Shown piece by piece: positions 9,662 through 19,535 of a DNA stretch of 64,000 nt. The position numbers and the translations under genes are program-made. The stretch is from assembly GCA_963575745.1 (NCBI GenBank), contig CAUYUJ010014554.1, forward strand, positions 1 to 64,000. The letters run 5' to 3'. Below the pieces are notes generated by a model. It did not search any database. It was not told where the DNA came from and saw only the letters and a program-made list of their open reading frames with translations. This stretch comes from Prorocentrum cordatum. Taxonomy: Eukaryota > Sar > Dinophyceae > Prorocentrales > Prorocentraceae. Every line of letters begins with the position of its first letter. The first letter of the stretch is position 1.

Positions 9662-10813
9662 ATGGGCGCCGATGGAGGCGCGAAAGGCTATGGGCAGACC
9701 TATAGTATTGTTTGTCCTAATTGCAAGTGCCGCAAGAACCCTCCTCACTACACCTGGTGCTACCACTGTAAGATGCCCCTTCCCCCGTCTGAGAACAAGC
9801 ATGGGGAATGGAAGGGTGGGCAGTGGTGGGGCCGTGGAGGTGGAGGAGGATGGAAAGGATGGAACAAGAAGTCCGAAACGGGTCATGAACTGTTGCATCG
9901 ATTGTTCCAGGGAGTGTCCCAGGGAAGTGGCAAGGTGGAAGACCTGGCCCCAGACGCTGCGGCCCTGCTGCAGCAGGCCTGGCAGCACCAGCAGCAGCAT
10001 CGTGAGAACACCCGTGACCCCTCCACAGCCCTCAGGAGGGCCGAGCAGGAGCTTGAGAGGGCTGGGAGGAAGGTGGAGCAGGTGCAGGGTTCCATCATCC
10101 AGGTCGAGTCGGAGATCGAAGAGCTGCTCGTGCGCCGCCAAGACCTTGCCCGGCAGCTCCAGGAGGAGGAGCTCGGCAAGGCCGCCGCCCAGCGCGCCCA
10201 CGACCAGGCCCTGGCCAAGTACCAGGCAGGCAAGGCCGGCATGGGAGGAGGAGGAGGCGGAGGCGGAGGAGCACCGGGAGGAGAGAGCGTGTTCGTCCAG
10301 CAGCAGCTCGATGCCCTCAAGGCTGCAGTCGCGGGGGTGGCCGACCCCCAGGCCCAGCAGGCAATCGAGGCTCGCTACAACGCCCTCCTGGAGGCAGCCC
10401 CAGCAGCCGATGCAGCAGGTGACGGAGGTGCAGGAGGCCCAGGAGGAGAAGGAGGGGAATCAGCAGCGAGTGGAGCAAACGACGCCACCGGGAGCAACCC
10501 TTTCCTTTCCGGGGCACCCAGTTTCTCGAGGCCCGTGGATGCCGCAGGAGTGCCCCAGAACAGCCCATTCGCGGCTGTGGATGAGGACCCTATGGATGCG
10601 GAATCACTTTTTGAGTCCTGTGACCAGATCAACAGTCTGGAGCCCGAAGTACGTCAGCAATTGGCCAGGACGGTCCAGAATAACTTTCTCAAGCGAAAGC
10701 CGAAGCTGGTCCCAAAAGGCGGGGGGCGTAGGGCACAGGACAAAGGCCGAGCGGCCCCAGCATCAGCAGCAGCAGCCTCTGGGACAGCAGCTGCACCCTT
10801 CGAGGTGGGGTAA
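9662..10813 (+). CDS. LINE-1 ORF1: zinc-finger and coiled-coil protein
   Basis: 383 residues. Near the N terminus (residues ~19-40) is a four-cysteine finger, CPNCKC followed by CYHC, resembling RanBP2-type or zinc-ribbon nucleic-acid binding. Next come Gly/Trp-rich sequence and, at about residues 115-190, a Glu/Arg/Gln-rich heptad region predicted to be coiled coil (ELERAGRKVEQVQG and after). A Gly run, an Ala/Gly-rich segment and a basic end follow. LINE ORF1 proteins bind element RNA and multimerise, and this layout fits that role. The ATG at 9662 is the first long-frame start after the SL. The frame is unbroken and overlaps the start of the endonuclease frame, so the protein could still be made. 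Confidence 0.75.
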   Translation: MGADGGAKGYGQTYSIVCPNCKCRKNPPHYTWCYHCKMPLPPSENKHGEWKGGQWWGRGGGGGWKGWNKKSETGHELLHRLFQGVSQGSGKVEDLAPDAAALLQQAWQHQQQHRENTRDPSTALRRAEQELERAGRKVEQVQGSIIQVESEIEELLVRRQDLARQLQEEELGKAAAQRAHDQALAKYQAGKAGMGGGGGGGGGAPGGESVFVQQQLDALKAAVAGVADPQAQQAIEARYNALLEAAPAADAAGDGGAGGPGGEGGESAASGANDATGSNPFLSGAPSFSRPVDAAGVPQNSPFAAVDEDPMDAESLFESCDQINSLEPEVRQQLARTVQNNFLKRKPKLVPKGGGRRAQDKGRAAPASAAAASGTAAAPFEVG

Positions 10814-10815
10814 CC

Positions 10816-12077
10816 CTCGGAGCCGATCCCATCCAAAGGACCCCCAGGTAGTGATCACCACTCTGAATGGCACATGCTGGAGGAATGCTGAGAGCTACCT
10901 ACCTACCACTACAAGTACTATTGTGTTTATCCAGGAGCACAGGTTGCCTCCTCGACGGTATCGTGACGTTCGGTCCAGCCTGATCCAAAAGGGCTGGAAA
11001 GTTTTTGGGAGCCCCGCTGAGTCCACACCAGGTGGCACCTCAGGGGGCGTCCTCATCGCAGGACGGGGTCACCTCGACCTCTTCCTGCAGCCGCGTCAGT
11101 CTGCAGAGCTCGTTCCTGGTCGGGTCACTCGCTGTTTTCTGAGGGCCCGATCGTATGGTGTGCTTGCAGTGTATTCGTGCTACTTCAAAGACGGGATCGG
11201 GCTAGGCTTCCGGAACCTCCAGATCCTCGATACTTTGGCCAATGATGTGTTTGACCATGGTTATCCGTTTATTGCCGGTGGGGACTACAACATGGACCCA
11301 CATGAACTAGATTCTGCCGCCCCGATTGGCCGCTTGGATGCTGTCCTCAGAAGTGTGACGGGCCCAACGTATGTCTCGGGAAAGGATCAGAGTAATATTG
11401 ACTACTTTATGTTGTCGTCTTTGGTCTCGTATGCAGTGGCAGATCTATCCTTGGACTCCCTGGCCCCGACGGGCCAGCACCGACCGGTCTCCCTATCCCT
11501 GGCGGCGAACATCCAGGACATAGAGGTTACGGTTCCGCTTAAATCTATCCCGGTTCCTCCAGACTCTGGTATCGGCCCCATCCAGTTCCCTGACCAGGAG
11601 CAGGACTACGTGGAGTTGGGAGCTCGCTTGGACGAGTACCTGGCGCAGCTGAGAGGAGAGGATGGTAAGCTGTACTCTGTTACGGGCGGCGGTGCTTTAC
11701 GCGAGACAGGAGAGGCTCTGCTCAACCAGGTCTACCAGGACTGGATGGGTAAAGCATGAGATGAAATCCTTGAGAAAACCATCACCCCTACCAAGGGCCC
11801 TCGAGGAGGCTCAGGGATTCACGTGGTGACGGTTTCTCCCTCCTCCCTCCTCCAGACCCGCTCCAACGCGAAACACGATCCCCACAGGGCCTTGGATTGG
11901 TTAGTTTCGAGGTTCCATGAAGTTCAGGGCCTTGCAGGAAAGCTGTCTGCAGGACCCAGCGCGCCCCGACCGTCAAGGGCCTCCCGTGCGCCGAGAACGT
12001 CCATGACTTTTCGGACGGCGTTGGCTAGGCTTCTTCGGGTTCTGGTGCGCCTCGGACGTCATGGCGGCCCCTTTTAA
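10816..12077 (+). pseudogene. LINE-1 ORF2, endonuclease part (interrupted)
   Basis: APE-like endonuclease, which nicks target DNA to prime reverse transcription. Motifs in order: TLNG near 10862 (metal-binding Asn), QEHR near 10934 (catalytic Glu), GGDYN near 11278 (the GDxN motif), SNIDYFM near 11392 and HRPVSL near 11480 (terminal His). The frame has no obvious ATG at the domain start. It is open upstream across all of ORF1, so translation might depend on frameshifting from ORF1 or on an internal start. A TGA at 11757-11759 interrupts it. The same frame then continues to 12077, where it is lost, with coding resuming in another frame near 12061. Confidence 0.82.
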
Positions 12078-14590
12078 GGTTTTCTGGCTACAGCACATGG
12101 GTTTCTGGCACGCCCTAACCGCAACGATAGCAACAAGATGTCGAGTTTATCTGGATAGGAGCGCCTGGGACCTTCTGATAAAGCAGTCGCAAGAGTTCAT
12201 AGACTTCGTCCAGCTTTTTGCTTCGACGGCCCTTCCTAAACCCGAGACCCTCCAGCGGCAGTCATGGAGGGCATGGTGCGACCAGGCTCTTGCTACAGCC
12301 TCCGGCAAAAGGCATTTTCAGGTATCTCCGTGAGAAGCCCCATTTGGAGGTTGAGGTGACAGAAGGTCCTGAGGGCTACACTTCCTTACTTTCAGGTCAC
12401 CTTGATGACCAATATAAGCATTGGCTGCATACGTGGAAAGCCAGCCCTACCCCATTGGATGTGCCGCCCTGGATCGTGGACCTCCCGTCGATGGAAATAC
12501 CCGAGGCCGAAGATCCAGATGTCGTTGCAGCGGTCTCCAGGGCTTTCAAGAAAAACACGTGTCAACCAGATAGGGTGCACCCTAGACACTATGCTCTGCT
12601 ATGCCATCCTGCCCGGTTGGTTTTGGCGAAGCTGTTCGTTCTCGTGGATGCTCTCGGAGTGCATCCTTCTCAGCTGCAGGAGGTCATCATCCTTTTGGCT
12701 CGTAAAGCCAAAGGACCAGGACGTCGACCTATCGGCCACTTCCCGTCGTTCCCCCGTCTTAAGGGCCGCTTTTCGGCACAACGACTTCGGACTTGGGACG
12801 CTCGGATGGGTGGTGGGCCGTCTTTCAGCATGGGCAAAGGGAGGTCGGTGGAGGACACTGTCTGGAGGCAGGCTGTGCGCGCCGAATACGCTGCCACGTC
12901 TCGCATGCACTTCTTGGCCCTATTCTGGGATGTCAAGCAATTCTACGAGCACATTGTTCATAAAGGTTTAGCTGAGCAGTGTGGTGTTGCAGGTTTCCCA
13001 TGGTACATTCTTGCCCAGACTATTCGATCTTATCGATGGCCCAGGCGCGTTTTCCTGGAGGGAGTGTTGAGTGACAAGATGTGGCCAGAGGAAGGCATCA
13101 TAGCGGGCTCTGCCACGGCTACGTTTGAGGCGAAGGCCTACCTCATTCGTTTAGTCCAGGATCCTGAGATTCTAGGCGCTTGGCAGGCTCAGGAGTCTGT
13201 CGGCACGACGGTCCACGTAGACGACATGGGGCTTTTCTCGTGGAGCACCCTCATAGAGGATTGTGTCACCAACATGGTCGAGCTCGCCACTCGCATGTAC
13301 CAGGGTCTGGAGAAGCTCAACCTCTCCCTTGCCCTCCAGAAGGTGTGTTCCACTGCCTCGTCGGCTAAGTTGCTGGATGTGGCTCGGAAAAGTTTGCCGG
13401 GGGACTTGTTTGGGACAGGAACTCACTCTGCTGTCAACTTGGGGATCGACTTCTCGGCGGGGAAGGCGAAAGCAACTAAGTCAGTGGCACGGAGACAGAG
13501 ATGGGCCAAGGCACGAGGTCGCATCAGAAAGCTCCGAGCGATCAAGCTGAGCACCGGGACGCGCAAGGGTAAGAGCATCAAGCATCGTTTCTTTCGTGCG
13601 TCTGTCCAGTCAGGTCTTGCTTTCGGCGGGAAGGTCCATGGGTATACACCTTCCGAGTTGGTTCGACTCCGCCAGCATGCACGAAGTCTGCCTGGACACC
13701 CTGCCACAGGTGCCAGCGTTGACTTATGGTGGGCGTTTGCGCCAGATTCAGACCCCATGGATCTGGGGGCTAGTACTTTGAGTCGGTATTGCCACGAATG
13801 GTGGATGTTGTCGGGCACGTCGCCCCTTCAGCATAGGCACGCCGACATCTTGTCTGCCAAGGAACTGCAGAATGCCTTCGTGAACGCGCGCGAGCACCTC
13901 AGGAGCACCACCAAGAAATCTTGGCTGGGAAAATCCCGGGGGCCCCTCACCGAGATGCTGCAGTGGGTGGAGCTGGCTGGATGGGCGTTTCGTGATGCTA
14001 CCCATTTAGTGAGCCCTGATGGGCAGGTCTACTCCCTCATGCAGTTTCCCCCCCACTGGCTCACCTCCCTCTTTAATGACAGCATTAGGTCGCGCAGCGT
14101 GCTAGCCACAATAGCATCTAAGCTTGGTGCTGACACCCACCCCTATGGGCAGGAACTGCTCACTCGGGGTTTGTGGAGGACCCAGATTTGTCGAGTGTTA
14201 AAGCAGGTAGGTAAGCAGCTAAGCACTCGAGAGATGGCCTGTGTGCATGGTCTTTTAGGGGACTGTTTAGTCACAGCCACCTCGTTGGCTAAGTGGGGGT
14301 ATGACATTCCCACTCGTTGCCCCTACTGCAACAATGGATCTTTGGACACTCCTTTTCATCGTCTGTGGGAGTGCCCTCGTTGCGCCCCCCTTCGAGACCA
14401 GGAGCTGGGGAAATTTGTCGAGCGAGCAGTTGCAGCAGGTCCCAGCCACCCACTTTTCGCGCATCTGTGGTTGGCAGCCCCCGATATCGACCCACCGGTG
14501 GTTGATTGGGAATTCTTTTATAGAGATGGGGAGGGGCCCTGTGATAAATTTCAGTTTGACCTTGGGAGGGCCTGGCAGCGTGCCAGATAG
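12061..14590 (+). pseudogene. LINE-1 ORF2, reverse transcriptase part (frameshifted)
   Basis: Coding passes from the frame open at 12061-12333 to the frame open at 12218-14590, with the switch near 12316. RT motifs in the second frame: FWDVKQFYEHI (motif A Asp near 12929), a motif-B-like GIIAGSATATFEAK near 13095, and VHVDDMG (catalytic Asp pair near 13219). Downstream is the thumb/connection region, then a cysteine cluster (CPYCNNG..HRLWECPRC, near 14320-14380) usual after LINE RTs. The last part, FFYRDGEG, resembles the start of RNase H (first catalytic Asp). A TAG at 14588 ends the frame. The unusual VDDM in place of the common YADD or FADD is still catalytically plausible. Confidence 0.85.
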
Positions 14591-14616
14591 ATGATGATGG
14601 CAACCTTCTCCGCGCC

Positions 14617-15530
14617 GTGTCGTCCCCGCAGCCCCGAGTGCTACCTCAGCATGCTGTCCATTGTGAGCACTCTGGACTCGTAGCGGCGGGGCTCCATTCT
14701 GATCTGGAGCAGTCCCCAGAGTTTGCGGTGGACTGCAAGGCTCTTTTCCGCGGAGTTTCTCAGCCGGCTCTCAGCCTCAAGGGCACCACCCTCTTTAGTC
14801 ATTATTGGAGGGTTCTGGCGCATGCCACGCCAGGGCCATGGCTGTTGCTCTCACGTGTCAAAGCCCACCGCAACGTTGAAGATGCGGTTAGCGATTCTGA
14901 CCGATATCGAATCCTAGGAAATCGGATGGCGGACACTCTAGCAAAGGAGGCCGCCGGGAAGCACGACATTAATCCCGGTTCCCTTGCGGACTGCACGTTG
15001 GCCCTGAAAGAATATGTCGAGCTCGTGACAGGTGCAGGGAGGGTTCTGGCCAGCTGGCCCCCCTCGCGTGAGTATTTTGGTCCCTTGTCCAAGGTTGATC
15101 CCCTCCACCCCGCCCGTTTGTTTCTACCCACTCGCCCACTTGGACTGGCAAGGGTTATCGATGTACCACATGTTTGAAAAAGGTCACTCCTCAATGCAGG
15201 AGGGCTTGCTCACAAGAGTACCCCCCTTCCCTCACAGAGGCAATTAACAAGCGCCGAGCCCTTCACCATTCCCTAAGCATGGGGTGGATTGATGGGAGTA
15301 ACATGCCAATTGTGTTGTGTAACCTCTGTGGGGGGTATAGCATGGGGAGGGGCACAAAACTCCTGCAGCTCTGCCTCACGGAACAGGACCGAGTAAGGCA
15401 GCAAACAAGAGGTGGCTCCCTGGCAGGGGCGAGTGCCCCCCCCCGCGTCAGCAGTGAGCTTCGGAAGCTGCAGCGAGGATGTGTGCCAGGGACCGCCCTC
15501 ACCTTCTCCAGAGTCACTCACCTGGGGTGA
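14617..15530 (+). pseudogene. LINE-1 RNase H domain and C-terminal zinc finger (out of frame)
   Basis: The frame open at 14617-15177 holds RNase H hallmarks: VDCKALF near 14731 (Asp), KAHRNVEDAV near 14861 (His) and GNRMADTLAKEA near 14920 (Asp). The first strand of the fold seems to lie at the end of the preceding frame, so a stop and frame change split the domain. Near 15140 coding moves to a third frame with CTTCLKKVTPQC and, at about 15308-15370, CNLCGGYSMGRGTKLLQLC. That CxxCGxY..R...L...C pattern recalls zinc fingers at the ends of dinoflagellate LINE proteins. RNase H would degrade the RNA template. Confidence 0.78.
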
Positions 15531-15830
15531 CTGCGACGGGACTCGTAACGGTCTGGACGGCCATACCGTGATTTTAAATCCCCGTGGTGGGCTCATCCGG
15601 CAATTCTGGGTTATGCCAGCCCGTCGGTTTTGAACCCCGTTGGAGGGCCCTCGCCTGGAAGGCGAGGTTGATGTCGTGCCCAGCCCCCCTTGATAGTGAG
15701 GAGCTTACGGGCGCAAGGTGGGCGGTGCTATGTTCAGGGGGTCCCATTTTTCGGGGCTGGGCCGCATCTTTTACTAGGCGCGTGTATTCTGTGCTCGCAC
15801 GGACACGCTTTACAGTGCTACCAGTGCTAC
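15531..15830. other. Unassigned spacer after LINE-1
   Basis: About 300 bp with no recognised gene. It may include the LINE-1 3' UTR, and no poly(A) run marks an end. It finishes with a duplicated GTGCTACCA just before the next (GGA)n run. Confidence 0.35.
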
Positions 15831-15956
15831 CAGGAGGAGGAGGAGGAGGAGGAGGAGGAGGAGGAGGAGGAGGAGCTCCCGAGCGAAGGGAACCCCACCC
15901 TCCCCACTGAAATCGGGGGGGGGGGGTAGGGGTAGCGTCCGCATGTGGCCCCCTAG
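15831..15956 (-). repeat. (GGA)n plus half-arm of foldback family
   Basis: A (GGA)n run (15831-15871) leads into GAGCTCCCGAGCGAAGG, AACCCCACCCTCCCC and GGGGTAGGGGTAGCGTCCG, ending GTGGCCCCCTAG. This is the right arm of the palindrome at 54253-54405 and the reverse complement of 9373-9455. Confidence 0.65.
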
Positions 15957-16117
15957 CTTTCCCGCTGCGCCCGCGGGGCTGGAACTGCCGACAGCCGAGG
16001 AGGTCGCCATCGTCAGAATGATCGGCAGAGGTCGGGTCGGAGGAGGTAGAAGGATGATCGTCGGCGACTCCGTGGCCACTGTGGCTCAAGAGCCCCGCGC
16101 ACCTGCGGCCAGCCCGC
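15957..16117 (+). repeat. Dispersed repeat carrying SL relict, upstream of the kinase gene
   Basis: Matches 5515-5668 in the same orientation with clear identity on both sides of the SL relict. Because the match extends upstream of the SL, either a whole promoter-plus-leader segment was copied or an element containing an SL was inserted. An open frame crosses it into the kinase CDS, but that N-terminal translation is repeat-derived. Confidence 0.72.
16069..16090 (+). other. Spliced-leader relict (19 of 22 matches)
   Basis: TCCGTGGCC.. through TGGCTCAAG differs from the DinoSL at three positions. It precedes the first ATG of the kinase gene (16159) by 68 nt with no ATG between, the position expected for the leader of a retroposed trans-spliced mRNA. 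Confidence 0.75.
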
Positions 16118-16158
16118 GCGGCACCGGTCCCGACGCCCAGCCTGGAGGCGAGGCAGGA

Positions 16159-18586
16159 ATGCCGAAGGCCGACGCGAGGAAGAACCGGGTGCCGAAGTCC
16201 GCCGCGGACAGGCATGTGGCTCCCAGGGTCGGCGAGGAGGTGGACTACTTCAGCAGGACGTACAAGTGCTGGTCGCCCACTCACATCACGCACGTGGACA
16301 TGGAGAGGGGCGAGATCACCCTGCACGCGAGGAGCTCGCCCCTGAAGAGGGAGGAGTTTGAGAAGAGGGTCCGGGCGAGGTTGACGCCCGGGAAGGTCCA
16401 GCTGGAGTGGATCCGCAGCACCATGGAGGGCAAGGTGGAGAAGGAGGCGCACCAGCTCTTCGAGAGCTTCTCGGACCTCGTGGTGGAGTTCGACGACCAG
16501 CACGGCGAGGTGACCTGCCTGGACGCGCTGTCGCTGGCAGCGATGCTCGACGTGGGCAGGGCCCTGGACGACCGCCTCGGCGCCTCCGGCAACGCCTACG
16601 AGCTGAAGCGGAGGGCGACGCAGGAGATGCGGCGGCGCGGCGTGGAGCTCCCGGCCGGCTGGCAGGAGAAGCGGTCCTCCAAGGGGTCCGTGTACTACTG
16701 CAGGACCGATGGCACTCAGGAGGGAAGAAAAGCACACAGACACAATTAATCGTCGATCCCCCAGAAAATATGGGAAAATATGGGAAGTGGGGGGGAAGAC
16801 AAAAACCCAGAAAATATCAGAAAATATGGGGAATCTTTTTATTTGTGTGTATTTATTTGTGTGTCCCAGGGCCCCTTCAGGCACCGACTCTCAGTTGGAC
16901 TGGCCGTCGCCGGACCTGGCACTGCCGCAGGGCATCTTCAACGAGGTCTTCTGGGAGGCGCTGCAGAGCGTCTACCAGCGGTACTCGGAGGCGCTGTCGC
17001 CGCCCAAGCCGTCCGAGATAGGCGCGGACGACTACGAGCTCGGGAAGCAGCTCGGCGAGGGAACTTTTGGGCGGGTCTACCTGGCGCGCCACAAGGAGAC
17101 CGGCCTGCAGCGGGCGATCAAGACGATCGACCGGAGCGGCGTCCAGGACGACGCGAGCAAGGAGATAGAGCGCATGAGCCAGATGGATCACCCCAACATC
17201 GTGCGGCTCTATGGGCACTGGAAGGACGACGACGCGTGGCACCTGGTCATGGACTTCTGCGCGGGGGGCGACCTCTCGCGCATGGTCTCCGCGCACCGGA
17301 GGGAGATGGAGCCCATCCACGGAGAGCACGTGAAGGACATCATGCGGCAGATCCTCCGGGCGGTGACCCACATGCACGGCCACGGCATCATGCACCTCGA
17401 CCTGAAGCCCGGCAACGTCGTCCTCATGCCGGACAGGGGCACGCTCCCGCCCGCCGGCGGCCCGGACAGGGCGAAGCACTGGTCGCAGCCGCTGCTCACG
17501 GAGGCCGCCAGGCCCCCGCACGTCATGCTCATCGACTTCGGGCTCTCGCGGCTCTTCGGGCCCTGGTCCCGCTACGGCCCGCGGGCCGGCACGGTGCTGA
17601 CGATGGCCCCCGAGGTCTGGGAGGGCATCGTGACGCCGCCGGCGGACGTGTTCAGCTGCGGCTGCATCCTCTACAACCTGATGTCGTTCAAGTATCCCTA
17701 CAACGTGAGCGGCGACACGACCACCGCCGCGCTCGACTTCTGGGCCAGGCCGCCGCAGCCTCAGCCGCTCCCCGACAGGATGCCGCACGGCGAGCTCGGC
17801 CAGCAGCTCTGCAGGTCCATGCTGGCCGTGTGCCGGCAAGACCGCCCCGCCGCCTCCCAGTGCCTCGAGCACGGCTACCTGAGCCAGCCGCAGGACGACC
17901 TCAGCGATGGCGATGGCGGCCGCAGCCCGGGGGCCGACGGCGGCGTCGTGATCGACCCGAAAGTGGCCTCGAGGATGAAGAAGGTGGCCAGCAAGGACCC
18001 GCTGTACAGAAGCCTCGCCCTGCGCTTTGCAAGCGAGTGGTCTGCGAACCGGCTGGGCTCCATCAAGAGTGCGTTCGAGAAGTTCGACAAGAACAACTCT
18101 GGCCGACTGGCCGTCTCGCAGGTGGAGAAAGTCCTGCTACAGCTCAAGTTCGACCCTGTTGATGCTAAGAGGTCAGCGGCTGCCATGGACTATAAGAAAA
18201 ATGGTGTCGTGGAGTGGACGGAGTTTGTTGCCAGCTGCCTTCACTTAGGCAGTTGCAGCATGGATCAGGATCTGGAGCGGATGTTCAAGAGGGCCGACAA
18301 AGATGGCGACGGCAGACTGGGCAAGAGGGACCTGGAGCAGATGTTCGCCTCCGACTACCTGCGGGAGCAGCCCGTGGAAGGGGGCGTCGCGGAGAAGCTG
18401 CTGAACGGCAGGGACGGGGTGACCTTCCCCGAGTTCCGCAAGCACTTCATCACCGCCAACCTGGACGGCGACCCCGACGACGCGGGCTCGGACGCCCGGG
18501 GGCCCCGGGAGCCCGTCGCCGCGGGGCGGAGGCGCTCGGGGGTGCGCACGCGGCGGAAGTCGTGCGAGGGCGCGTGCGGCCCTTGA
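16159..18586 (+). CDS. Calcium-dependent protein kinase with WW and EF-hand domains (two exons)
   Basis: Exons 16159-16711 and 16881-18586 total 2259 nt, 752 residues plus stop. Ser/Thr kinase regulated by Ca2+. N-terminal part: a small beta-rich, tudor/SH3-like stretch (residues ~18-55, VGEEVDYFSRTYKCWSP), then a WW domain (residues ~163-195) with LPAGW in exon 1 and LDWPSP in exon 2, so splicing restores its second Trp and Pro. Kinase, residues ~234-515: GEGTFGRVY loop, AIK lysine, HLDLKPGN catalytic loop (Leu replaces the Arg of HRD), DFG and APE. A basic junction (RMKKVASKD) precedes EF-hands from ~587: DKNNSGRLAVSQ (weak, Gln at 12), DYKKNGVVEWTE, DKDGDGRLGKRD (canonical) and a degenerate fourth. 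The ATG at 16159 is the first after the SL relict. There is no N-myristoylation Gly. It likely phosphorylates proteins in response to Ca2+; the WW domain suggests Pro-rich partners. Both flanks are repeats. Confidence 0.88.
16712..16880 (+). other. GC-AG intron of the kinase gene
   Basis: 169 nt, donor G|GCACTC and acceptor TTCAG|GCACC. Placing the junction here keeps the frame across both exons and completes the WW domain. A GGCAC(T/C) direct repeat spans both splice sites. The intron is AT-richer than its exons and contains two copies of CCCAGAAAATAT followed by AAAATATGGG (near 16770 and 16806) and two TTATTTGTGTGT copies near its 3' end. Confidence 0.78.
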
Positions 18587-18662
18587 GGCCGTGGGGGTCC
18601 TGGCTGCTGCGGGGCGGAGGGGGGGGGCAGAGGAGGGCGGTTAGAAGGAGGACGGGGAAGAG

Positions 18663-18850
18663 ATTCGGAGGTTGATGGACCTCCTACCCTGACACGTCGA
18701 TTGAGGAATTGGCCGTATTCGGTTCGCGAGAGGGCGTCGCGGCCGTCATGTTTGCGGGTCCAGGTCCGTGGGTTTCGGTCCCAGGCCGTTTTCACTAAGG
18801 GGAGGTTTACTAAAGGGAGGTTTGTCCACCGCCGAGAGGAGGTAGCGCAG
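18663..18850 (+). repeat. Dispersed repeat D, first copy
   Basis: Begins with a small hairpin-like GGAGGTTGATGGACCTCC, then CTACCCTGACACGTCG, and includes GTCGCGGCCGTCAT, GGTTTCGGTC and TAAGGGGAGGTTTAC, ending GTTTGTCCACCGCCGAG. The same series recurs at 46138-46290. It starts about 75 bp after the kinase stop codon, which limits the gene's unique 3' UTR. Confidence 0.8.
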
Positions 18851-19361
18851 GGTGGCATGGCTACGCAGAGCTCCGTCAGTGTGGTGCCGTAGCTGCATCT
18901 CATGGATGGCTGCGCGGCGCTCGCCAGCATGATCGCCCCTTTTTTAGTGGACCTCAGCGGAACCCACTGTGGCTCGCTGACTCGTGAATCGCGCTCCTCT
19001 CTCTGCCGATTGCAAAGCAGAGGGGATGCCTGCGACAGGCCGTTACATACCCAGAGTCTCTCTTGCTCTGGGTGGTTTGCTCCCACTCCTCCCTCTGCTT
19101 CGCCCTCCCCCTCTTCCCCTCCTCTGCCTCTTCTGCTTCCGGGGCGAGCCCGCGGGACGCCTGCGCCGAGCAGCGCAGCTCCTTCTTTCCCGCCCGCGGC
19201 CCCGCGACAGCCGTGCCAGCAGGATCGTTCATTCACATCGTTTGCGTCTGGGTGGGGCGGGGGAGGGGAGCGATACGGTCGGATGATGCAGGGCACGGCC
19301 ATTCAGGGTCTCTCCCCGCCACTGGGGATCCTCTGAGATTCAGGTGCGAGAGCGGCGCCTG
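18851..19361. other. Unassigned sequence between repeats
   Basis: No gene recognised. Short frames on both strands lack motifs. A CT-rich stretch occupies about 19080-19140. Confidence 0.35.
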
Positions 19362-19535
19362 GCGGAGGAGGAGGAGGAGGAGGAGGAGGAGGAGGAGGAG
19401 GAGGAGGAGGAGGAGGAGCGAGGAGCGAGGAGGAGGAGGAGCGAGGAGCGAGGAGCGAGGAGCGAGGAGCGAGGAGCGAGGAGCGAGGAGCGAGGAGGCG
19501 GAGGAGGAGGCGGAGGAGGAGGCGGAGGAGGATGA
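19362..19535. repeat. (GGA)n with GAGCGAGG minisatellite
   Basis: (GGA)n from 19362, then GAGCGAGGAGCGAGGA-type units, then GGAGGC triplets to about 19535. Flanking open frames translate only to repeated residues. Confidence 0.88.

Larger units (their letters stand above)
9493..15530 (+). mobile_element. LINE-1: non-LTR retrotransposon with SL at its 5' end
   Basis: The element contains, in order, a short 5' leader starting with the SL, a zinc-finger/coiled-coil ORF1, an APE-type endonuclease, a reverse transcriptase, an RNase H domain and a terminal CxxC zinc-finger region. This is the layout of RNase-H-bearing non-LTR retrotransposons. The second coding region is interrupted by at least one in-frame stop (11757), frameshifts near 12060, 12316 and 15140, and a stop plus frame change at about 14588-14617, so the copy is not autonomous. 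The 3' end is approximate: zinc-finger coding ends near 15530 and no poly(A) or target-site duplication was identified. Confidence 0.88.

Noticed and set aside
9672-11759. A single 695-residue ORF
   Set aside because: Only the part after about 10810 encodes endonuclease. The first two thirds are a shadow of the ORF1 frame.
13640-13700. GGTTCGACTCC as a tRNA T-arm
   Set aside because: It lies within the LINE-1 RT reading frame and has no matching acceptor, D or anticodon arms nearby.
15943-16158. Upstream ATG (15943) as the kinase start
   Set aside because: The segment is a dispersed repeat also found at 5515-5668 and contains the SL relict in frame. The transcript should begin at or after the SL, making 16159 the first ATG.
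15574-16884. 436-residue minus-strand ORF opposite the kinase first exon
   Set aside because: It is the antisense of the kinase exon and (GGA)n tract, open because of high GC. The plus strand has clear WW and kinase motifs.
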